From the NCBI GenBank assembly GCA_964371865.1, contig CAYJOR010000023.1:1-39737 (forward strand): DNA of 39,737 nucleotides, in the 5' to 3' direction. Of the stretch, positions 34,114 through 39,737 are shown piece after piece. Made by a program: the position numbers and the translations under genes. Each line of letters begins with the position of its first letter. Position 1 is the first letter of the stretch. Source of the DNA: CAYJAZ01 sp964371865. Its GTDB lineage: Bacteria > Desulfobacterota > Desulfovibrionia > Desulfovibrionales > Desulfovibrionaceae. The notes beneath the pieces are model-generated. The model made no database searches and was not told where the DNA came from. It worked only from the letters and a program-made list of their open reading frames with translations.

Positions 34114-36609
34114 TTAGATTAAACGATAAGATTCTATATTATCAAATGCTTTATCATTTATTTCGTATAAATCTTCATCTTCGAAACTATATTCACCAAA
34201 AAGTTCTTCAAAATTCTGATTGTTTTTTATAATAAATTGAAGATTTGAGTCATTCTTTCTATTATCACCTAATATTGCTTGAATTTTTGCATAGTCATCA
34301 TAAAAGTATTCCTGTAAAAGAGGAATAATCTCATGACGAAAGATTGATGCAAGTTTTTTTAGTGTTGCATTCTTTATCAGAGGTATAAAATATGAATGCC
34401 CAATAGTATGCTCTCTATCGTATAGAATTGCTATTTTCTTATTCATATTTTCAAACAAAATTTTAATGTCAATTCCTTCTACTTCAACTCCCTCAAGTAC
34501 ACTTGAATCAGGTAGCATTTCAATAAAATTAAATCTTCTTCGTAAAGCCGTATCTAGTCTTGCAATAGAGCGATCGGCTGTATTCATCGTTCCGAGTAGA
34601 TAGACATTATTTGGAACACCAAAAGGTTTTGGTGAGTAAGGAAGTTTTACAGTTGTTTCCTCACGAGCACCAAGTCTTTTTGACTCTTCAATTAGTGTTA
34701 TTAATTCACCAAAAATCTTTGAAATATTACCACGATTTATTTCGTCTATGATGAAGACATACTTCTTATTATTAGTTTGTAGCTGTACAGATTCTAATTC
34801 ATTTTCTTCATGTAAGATTGGTGCTTTTGCTCTTTCACAAAATTCTTTAAAAACTCCTTCAGTAACTTTATATTGAATATTCTGGGTACTATCCTCATCA
34901 TACTCTTGATCATTTTCCATTACAGGCTTAATTCCCTCAATGAATTCTTCATAACCATAGGATTGGTGAAATGTTATTGTTTCAACTTGTCCTTTTTCTT
35001 TTAGCTCTTTAAATCTTTCATAAAGAGTATCATAGTCAGTTTTTGCTTGCTCTTTAACTTCATTAAGTGGTCTTTCATCTATAATTGCAATAGTGCATAT
35101 AATTGTGCTGTATGTTTTGCCTGTTCCGGGAGGGCCGTATAAAATTTGATTTTTTGGAAATTCTGTTTTTTGTGACATAACTTTTCCTTCGTGTATACCA
35201 TTCTCATCTTGATTGCGTTGGAGTAAAAATTCTCTATATCTTATAAAAGCTGTCCCAAACTGATTATTCAATTCCTCAATTTTTACTTGCAATTTTATAT
35301 CTTCTTCAATCAGTTTTTTTAATTTATCAAAGCTTGTGATGTTATCAATCTTGAAAATATCTGATGAACTGATTACTTCATTTTCAGAAAACGTTATCGT
35401 TCTTCGAAGAGAATTCACATATTGATTACCACTTTTAAAGCCTTCATTTCTGTTACTGAGGAAATCTCTATACTCTTGCTCTAAACTATCAATTCTTTGT
35501 TCAAAAGTATTAAGTCTTTCTTTTAAAAATGCTTTATATTGACTTATTCCCGCTGATAATCCACCATTGCTATACTTTTCATTAATTTCTTTGAAGTTAT
35601 CTGCATTTCGTATTTTGTTTTCATCCACAAGAAATTCTTCTAAATCTGTATAGTTGAATACATTCAGATACTTAGTTTTTGTCTTGATGTTTAGTTTACT
35701 AATACCCTCTTTGAGAGCTTTATATCTTAGTTTCATTGAATTTTCAGAATACTCAGTTCCATCAGATTTGACTTTGCTTTTAACCCATTTTTTAAACTCA
35801 TTTTCAAGATTTGCCCACCGTTCCTTGTATGGTTCAATATAAAAATCAATTTCTTTAGTATGATACTCTCTCTCAAGCTTTTCTCTTGCTTCAAGTAATT
35901 TACTATTGATTTCAAATAAAGTGAGGTTGGTGTAGGCTTTTAGAGGAATATTAGTTAAAGCTGATAATATTAGTTGTCTCCCTGTGCTAGAAAAAACTCT
36001 TTCGTTTTCATCAGGGAAAAAGAGATAGAGAAGCATATATCTAAATTGCGGATTATTTTTCTTTTCAATAGTATAAAAAAATTCTGTAAATTGCTTATTA
36101 GATGATAGTATACTTTTTTTCGTTTCGTCACTTTGTTCAAAAAGAGCTAAAAAGAATAATATTGCAAATTTAAATTCTTTCCAAATTTGGGTAAAAAAAG
36201 CCGTTCCGGGACTACCAATACCAATCATGTATTTTTCTGATAAATAGTTATCTTTATACGGAAGATGTCCATCTGTCTTTATCATAAGTATTTTATTGAT
36301 ATTAGCAACTTTTGTAGGAATAGAAATACTTCCTCTTGGGCAAAGCATCATAAACCAATAAATTTCAGCTGCGAGCAAAACTGTTTTTGCTAAAGAGCCT
36401 GATAGCTGTTCTTTTAGTTTTTCAAAGAAGTCTCTATTATCTAGTAGTTCATTATCTACATACAAAGCTTTAAGTTCTTTTAAGTACTGTAGTTGCCATA
36501 TACTTTCATCGGAGAATAAAGATTTTCCCTCTAGTAAACATGTTTGCTTGAATTCTTCCGCAACGCTAAGAATATCATTTGTATTTGACTCTCCAATAAA
36601 TCTTGCCAT
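34114..36609 (-). CDS. mcrB: McrB-type AAA+ GTPase/ATPase subunit
   Basis: I start at the ATG at 36609 (831 residues), since GAGG lies 6 bases upstream and overlaps the alternative ATG at 36621. The AAA+ domain lies in the C-terminal half, with Walker A LYGPPGTGKT (about 491-498), Walker B FIIDEINRGNISKIFGELI (about 615-630) and MNTADRSIARLDTALRRRF, the diagnostic McrB signature. The ~480-residue N-terminal part is unlike the short DNA-binding domain of E. coli McrB; it is helical, with coiled-coil segments, and should define target recognition. It is divergent from the S24 repressor gene and has a good promoter. Confidence 0.9.
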   Translation of the reverse strand: MARFIGESNTNDILSVAEEFKQTCLLEGKSLFSDESIWQLQYLKELKALYVDNELLDNRDFFEKLKEQLSGSLAKTVLLAAEIYWFMMLCPRGSISIPTKVANINKILMIKTDGHLPYKDNYLSEKYMIGIGSPGTAFFTQIWKEFKFAILFFLALFEQSDETKKSILSSNKQFTEFFYTIEKKNNPQFRYMLLYLFFPDENERVFSSTGRQLILSALTNIPLKAYTNLTLFEINSKLLEAREKLEREYHTKEIDFYIEPYKERWANLENEFKKWVKSKVKSDGTEYSENSMKLRYKALKEGISKLNIKTKTKYLNVFNYTDLEEFLVDENKIRNADNFKEINEKYSNGGLSAGISQYKAFLKERLNTFEQRIDSLEQEYRDFLSNRNEGFKSGNQYVNSLRRTITFSENEVISSSDIFKIDNITSFDKLKKLIEEDIKLQVKIEELNNQFGTAFIRYREFLLQRNQDENGIHEGKVMSQKTEFPKNQILYGPPGTGKTYSTIICTIAIIDERPLNEVKEQAKTDYDTLYERFKELKEKGQVETITFHQSYGYEEFIEGIKPVMENDQEYDEDSTQNIQYKVTEGVFKEFCERAKAPILHEENELESVQLQTNNKKYVFIIDEINRGNISKIFGELITLIEESKRLGAREETTVKLPYSPKPFGVPNNVYLLGTMNTADRSIARLDTALRRRFNFIEMLPDSSVLEGVEVEGIDIKILFENMNKKIAILYDREHTIGHSYFIPLIKNATLKKLASIFRHEIIPLLQEYFYDDYAKIQAILGDNRKNDSNLQFIIKNNQNFEELFGEYSFEDEDLYEINDKAFDNIESYRLI

Positions 36610-36639
36610 AACAAACCTCATACATAAATTAGAAATTCA

Positions 36640-36668
36640 AATATACTTATATTAGTAATTAATAGCAA
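36640..36668 (-). promoter_or_regulatory. Promoter of mcrBC
   Basis: On the minus strand TTGCTA (36,668-36,663) and TATATT (36,645-36,640) are 17 bases apart, 31 bases before the mcrB start. Confidence 0.65.
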
Positions 36669-36770
36669 CTTGAAAATCAACACTCTAACTAAAGAATTTA
36701 ATAAAATTCCCTCTCAATACTACATGACAACTATCTACACAATCCAAGGTATAACACTTGCTATTAGTCA

Positions 36771-36836
36771 TTGACTTAATATAACGATTTGAGATATGAC
36801 ATTTTCAATAACTTCTGTTATATTTCACACTTGTGA
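36771..36836 (+). promoter_or_regulatory. Promoter and dyad operator of the S24 repressor
   Basis: TTGACT (36,771-36,776) and TATGAC (36,795-36,800) are 18 bases apart. Downstream, TCACA-CT-TGTGA (36,825-36,836) is a perfect dyad overlapping the ribosome binding site GAGG of the repressor. This is where an autorepressor could block both transcription and translation start. TAACACTTG at about 36,761 shares ACACTTG with this dyad and may be a second half-site. Confidence 0.5.
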
Positions 36837-36843
36837 GGTTTCT

Positions 36844-37452
36844 ATGAAAAACTATTATGATTTCTTACGAAATGAAATATCTAGCGCAATACCTAGTAAA
36901 TTTAAAACACAAGGTGAGCTTGCTGATGCTGTAGGTACGAGTCAAGCAAATATAAGCATGTTTTTATCTGGAAAAAGAGGTATGTCGTTTGATATCGCAT
37001 GCAATGTTCTTGACAAACTTGGAATTGAATTAAAAAGTAAGGCTGAAGAAAAATTTTATCCATTAGAAATTTATGCTACAGCCAATACTAAACCTACATG
37101 GAAACTAGAACAAAGTACTCCTATTAATAGAATATTTGTGCCGCATGACTTGCATATAAAAGTTGAATTTGCATTGCAGGTAGATGATGAAAGCATGTTT
37201 CCAACAATTAAAAAGGGTGCATTAGTAGGAATAAAATTAGAAAAAGAGTTTGTATCTAATGAAATTTACGCTGTTCGTATGCCTTATGAAGGTGTCTCAA
37301 TAAAAAGAGTTTCTATCGATCATCCAAGCAAAAGCTATATCATTAAATCAGATAGTTATGATCAAAAAAAATATCCACAACACGAGTTAAGTATTCTAGA
37401 TAATCCTCAATTTATTATTGGAAAAATTGCATGGGTTTGGCAGAATCTGTAG
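36844..37452 (+). CDS. LexA/CI-like repressor with S24 peptidase domain
   Basis: The ATG at 36844 is chosen because GAGG lies 5 bases before it; this gives 202 residues. The N-terminal XRE-type HTH (about 15-65, KTQGELADAVGTSQANISMFLSGKRGMSFDIACNVLDKLGI) is followed by a LexA-like S24 domain (about 100-200). The latter has the nucleophile Ser in DDESMFPTIKKGALVGI and the general-base Lys in YEGVSIKRVSI. Both residues are present, so RecA-stimulated self-cleavage is possible, although no clear Ala-Gly cleavage site stands out to me. It is divergent from mcrB and lies upstream of the integrase region, so it may link DNA damage to mcrBC expression or island excision. Confidence 0.88.
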   Translation: MKNYYDFLRNEISSAIPSKFKTQGELADAVGTSQANISMFLSGKRGMSFDIACNVLDKLGIELKSKAEEKFYPLEIYATANTKPTWKLEQSTPINRIFVPHDLHIKVEFALQVDDESMFPTIKKGALVGIKLEKEFVSNEIYAVRMPYEGVSIKRVSIDHPSKSYIIKSDSYDQKKYPQHELSILDNPQFIIGKIAWVWQNL

Positions 37453-37531
37453 TTCTTATAACAATTTGTGATTCTATGTACCTATAAAATAAGAAAGATA
37501 ACATATTGCAATATAAAGATTAATAGAAGGA

Positions 37532-37560
37532 TTGACAATTTAAAATATAACAATTGTAAT
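37532..37560 (+). promoter_or_regulatory. Near-consensus sigma-70 promoter P1
   Basis: TTGACA (37,532-37,537) and TGTAAT (37,555-37,560) are exactly 17 bases apart. Confidence 0.65.
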
Positions 37561-37566
37561 TTTAAC

Positions 37567-37593
37567 TTGACTTAAATTTCTTTTTGTTATAAT
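37567..37593 (+). promoter_or_regulatory. Extended -10 promoter P2
   Basis: TTGACT (37,567-37,572) is followed after 15 bases by a perfect TATAAT (37,588-37,593), preceded by TGT (extended -10, TGTTATAAT). The -10 lies at the end of the first copy of the 16-bp direct repeat. The nearest clear gene is 410 bases downstream, so P2 either makes a long leader or a separate small RNA. Confidence 0.6.
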
Positions 37594-38004
37594 TAAAAAA
37601 GCACAGCATAGCTCTTTAAAATCCTTTAAAAGTTATTGTTGTGTTGGACTTTCGTACCGCTTTTACTGTATTAGCGGTACGATCGTAACTTCCCTAATTT
37701 CTTTTTGTTATTACTAGGTTTAAAGTTACCCTACTTACTTTAAGTAAGTCATACCAAAACTTATTTAAAAGGCTATCTTTGATTTATAACTTAAATTGGT
37801 AATTAATAACAAGCATCTAACTTAATAACTAGCAGTTAGATTATTATAGAAGTAGCACAATCTGCAGCTATAAAATTTCAATATAAACTCCATAAAAGGC
37901 TACTCTAAAAAAGTATCTTTCATTTTTTCAAAAGTACCTTATCCAAAATAAAATGTCAAAATTACTTTGATTCAAATAATAATATTTAAAAATAAGGCGT
38001 TACT

Positions 38005-38184
38005 ATGCAAGAAATAGATATCAAACAGTTAGTTGAGTTACAGCAAAAAAAGCAAGTGGTCTATGATGAATTAATGAAAATTGAAAGCTCTATTTCTCAG
38101 CTTTTCAAAACCAAACAAAGTCTTACAAGAAAGAAAAAGATTACTCGCAAACAATTTAAAATACTTTGTTCATATAACAAGTAA
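38005..38184 (+). CDS. Small basic coiled-coil protein
   Basis: This 59-residue ORF begins MQEIDIKQLVELQQKKQ. It has AAGG upstream and ends 35 bases before the integrase gene on the same strand. The first ~40 residues have heptad-like leucine/isoleucine/valine spacing (coiled coil) and the end is Lys/Arg-rich (KKKITRKQFKI), suggesting a DNA-binding dimer. Its position fits a directionality factor or an integrase co-regulator; no family is recognised. Confidence 0.6.
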   Translation: MQEIDIKQLVELQQKKQVVYDELMKIESSISQLFKTKQSLTRKKKITRKQFKILCSYNK

Positions 38185-38219
38185 TATTAAGTTATACTTT
38201 ATATTCTAAAGAGATAAGT

Positions 38220-39260
38220 ATGTCAGTATTCTTTTATAAGGCACGAAATAAGTGGGCCTGCAATTACTCAGAAAACGGTAAAGTTAAAAGAAAAATCTTC
38301 GAAACTGAGCAAGAAGCAATATCTTTTAATAACGGAATAAAGCAGTCACATATAAAACCAGACAGATATACTTTAGGTGAAATAATTATCTTATTTTTTA
38401 AATCAAAAGAAGATTATCACCCACATACCAAAAAAAATATAATCTACTTTTTTGCTGGTTATGAAAAAGGCGAAAAACATATTGAAGGTGCAGGTGAATT
38501 TTTACGGGATAAATATGCAGATTCAATTAGCAGAAAAGATCTCGCTCAAATGCGCATAAATATTAAAAATAAATCAAACTCTTCAAATGCAACTTGTAAC
38601 AAATATCAGGCATATATAAGAGCAATTCTTCAGTGGGCAGTAGAACAAGACTATATTCTTCTAAACCCATGGCGAGATTTAAAAAGATTACCAGTTAAAC
38701 GCAAAGTATTTAAAACAACTCTTCAAGATTTTCAAACTATTATAGCATGTGCAGACGAATGGTTGCAGTGGGCATTTTATACAGCCTATGCATGTTCTTT
38801 ACGGTTTGGTATGGTAGAGTTGTTTTCTCTCAAGTGGAGTGCCTTTAACTGGAAGCGGGGATGTGTTCAATTATGTCAAGGTAAAAGCGGTGCTATAAAA
38901 ACTGTATACCCTCCTCAAGAATATATGCAAGAAGCCTTTCGCCGATATACAGAAGACTATAAGAAAAGTATTATTTTTGTTTGCCACAATAAAGGAAGAA
39001 AAATATTTTCTTATCGACAAGCATGGTTAAGAGCTTTAAAAAACTCAGGTTATAAAAACAGCGGTATACGTCCTTATGATATTCGTCATATTGCAGCAAG
39101 TGAAATGCTTGCTAATGGAGCTGACTTGGCAGCTGTTTCAGCTCAATTAGGGCATAGTTCTGTTATTACAACAGGCACATTTTATGCTCATGTTACGGCA
39201 GGTGCACAGCAAAAAGCGAGTAGTTTATTACCAAATATTATGAAGAAAGAAACAAATTAG
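38220..39260 (+). CDS. int: Tyrosine recombinase (island integrase)
   Basis: This 346-residue enzyme should catalyse site-specific integration into and excision from tRNA-Leu(CAA). It has an N-terminal arm-binding-like region (about 1-50), a core-binding SAM-like domain (about 50-150) and a catalytic domain (about 165-345). The latter has Arg195 (SLRFGM), a candidate Lys222 (GKSG), Y286-x-x-R289 with His290 (RPYDIRH), His312 (LGHSS) and nucleophile Tyr322 (TFYAHV). The first His of the usual H-x-x-R box is Tyr286, a known variant position. It lies 0.3 kb from the right attachment site, at the end opposite the intact tRNA. Confidence 0.94.
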   Translation: MSVFFYKARNKWACNYSENGKVKRKIFETEQEAISFNNGIKQSHIKPDRYTLGEIIILFFKSKEDYHPHTKKNIIYFFAGYEKGEKHIEGAGEFLRDKYADSISRKDLAQMRINIKNKSNSSNATCNKYQAYIRAILQWAVEQDYILLNPWRDLKRLPVKRKVFKTTLQDFQTIIACADEWLQWAFYTAYACSLRFGMVELFSLKWSAFNWKRGCVQLCQGKSGAIKTVYPPQEYMQEAFRRYTEDYKKSIIFVCHNKGRKIFSYRQAWLRALKNSGYKNSGIRPYDIRHIAASEMLANGADLAAVSAQLGHSSVITTGTFYAHVTAGAQQKASSLLPNIMKKETN

Positions 39261-39263
39261 GAA

Positions 39264-39478
39264 GTGTTTCTAAATTAAGAGATTTTGTTTGTTTTGATAA
39301 ACAAAAGAGAATTTTTTTTAAATAACTGTTTAAAAACATTCACGACTTAGAAAAAAAATTCACTTCGACGAAGTAGTTTCTTGATAAAACTAATAATTAA
39401 ACATTGTATTTTTTATTAAAGTAACTCAACTAACTTAAGCTAACTATCAAAAATCAAAAGAATTAATTTAGAAACATA
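39264..39478. repeat. MITE-like repeat, copy 3 (inside the island)
   Basis: It begins GTGTTTCTAAATTA and ends with a 24-base block (39,455-39,478) identical to the end of copy 1 at 8,844-8,867. ACGAAGTA at about 39,369 is also shared with copy 1. The middle is longer (~215 bp in all) and diverged. The rest of 39,261-39,562 is AT-rich, with no gene seen. Confidence 0.5.
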
Positions 39479-39573
39479 AGGTGGTATTAATTTTTTTTAA
39501 ATTCAAATTCAAAAGCATGAAAACTAGTGAACGATTGCTCTGTGTTTTAGTCGTAGAGCTTAAAACGCAGCGT

Positions 39574-39640
39574 ACTCAAAATCCGCCGACTTCACGGTCT
39601 TGCGAGTTCGAGTCTCGCCCCCGGTACCATTCAAAAATAC
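39574..39640 (+). repeat. Right attachment site of the island (attR), tRNA-Leu 3' fragment
   Basis: It is identical to 12,281-12,347. Similarity begins at 39,563 with one mismatch (T39573 for G12280) and continues, with a few changes, to the terminator. It contains the tRNA-Leu sequence from the anticodon loop to CCA but no acceptor 5' strand or D arm, so it cannot make a tRNA. By the logic of integration, this is the host's original tRNA 3' end. Confidence 0.92.
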
Positions 39641-39649
39641 TAATATAAA

Positions 39650-39679
39650 GGGTAGTTATGAAAATAACTACCCTCTTTT
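39650..39679 (+). terminator. tRNA-Leu terminator (right copy)
   Basis: GGGTAGTTAT-GAAA-ATAACTACCC is a perfect 10-bp stem with a GAAA loop, followed by TCTTTT. It differs from the left copy by G to A in the 3' arm, which turns a G-U pair into A-U and so keeps the structure. The remaining bases to 39,737 show no gene. Confidence 0.75.
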
Positions 39680-39737
39680 ACAGGCTCTTAACCAAAGACA
39701 GGGGCAAGCCCATTTTTTCATGGACGAATAAAGCCCA

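Larger units (their letters stand above)
37453..38004 (+). other. Non-coding control region before the integrase module
   Basis: No ORF I can support lies in these 552 bases. They hold two promoters and several repeats. A 16-bp direct repeat AATTTCTTTTTGTTAT stands at 37,575 and 37,696. A 9-bp-arm hairpin, core CGTACCGC/GCGGTACG, spans 37,652-37,682. The palindrome ACTTACTT-T-AAGTAAGT spans 37,733-37,749. ATCTAAC/GTTAGAT spans 37,815-37,841. Such density of symmetry suggests regulator, excisionase or replication-protein binding. Confidence 0.5.
12281..39640. mobile_element. 27.3-kb integrative genomic island in tRNA-Leu(CAA), defence cargo
   Basis: The element is bounded by the 67-bp direct repeats. 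It has a tyrosine recombinase near the right end, a LexA/CI-like repressor and a CI-type repressor, and it carries restriction and other defence-type genes. No capsid, tail, terminase, relaxase or type IV secretion gene is visible. It therefore looks like a satellite-type or self-excising island that relies on others for transfer, or the remnant of a larger element. Period is one repeat plus interior, 27,293 bp. Confidence 0.88.

Noticed and set aside
39563..39629. Second tRNA-Leu gene
   Set aside because: The acceptor 5' strand and D arm are missing; it is only the attachment-site copy of the 3' half.

Overview
This is an AT-rich chromosomal window from a Gram-negative bacterium. It carries a complete type I secretion operon (ABC transporter plus HlyD adaptor, which implies an outer membrane) and a membrane cyclic-nucleotide/c-di-GMP style signalling set. 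The set of a FecR-domain RTX-like protein, a LapB/PrtD-type ABC exporter, HlyD and a CHASE2 adenylate cyclase, together with the form of the tRNA-Leu, is what I would expect of a low-GC relative of Desulfovibrio. That assignment is an inference and not secure.

Region 1 (1-12.2 kb) is host backbone. On the minus strand lies a tight four-gene operon: FecR/RTX-like secreted protein, ABC exporter, HlyD adaptor, CHASE2 adenylate cyclase. Divergent from it, across a 790-bp spacer holding two copies of a ~140-bp MITE-like repeat, is a membrane protein with two periplasmic solute-binding-like domains and degenerate GGDEF and EAL domains. It is probably a signal receptor rather than an enzyme.

Region 2 (about 12,281-39,640) is a 27.3-kb genomic island inserted in the 3' half of a tRNA-Leu(CAA) gene. 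An identical 67-bp block, within a longer near-identical repeat that includes the tRNA terminator, stands at both ends. A tyrosine recombinase gene lies 0.3 kb inside the right end. The cargo is mostly anti-phage/anti-DNA functions. From left to right these are: a PD-(D/E)XK nuclease-like protein; a DUF4116 repeat protein, a TSCPD protein and a WYL-type regulator; a type I restriction-modification operon (hsdM-hsdS-DUF2806-hsdR); a large HD-plus-Hsp90-type ATPase protein next to a 1285-residue SIR2 protein; TfoX-like and GNAT genes plus a decayed GNAT copy; a GC-rich structured non-coding stretch before a CI-type repressor; McrB-McrC; a divergent LexA/CI-like S24 repressor; a control region; a 59-residue basic protein; and the integrase.

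Region 3 (39,641-39,737) is host sequence beyond the island, starting with the duplicated tRNA terminator.

The strongest candidates for something new are the SIR2 + HD-Hsp90 pair, the structured RNA-like element at 32.13-32.33 kb, and the alternative hairpins that can hide the ribosome binding site of the DUF4116 gene. All assignments come from reading motifs by eye; no database search was run.
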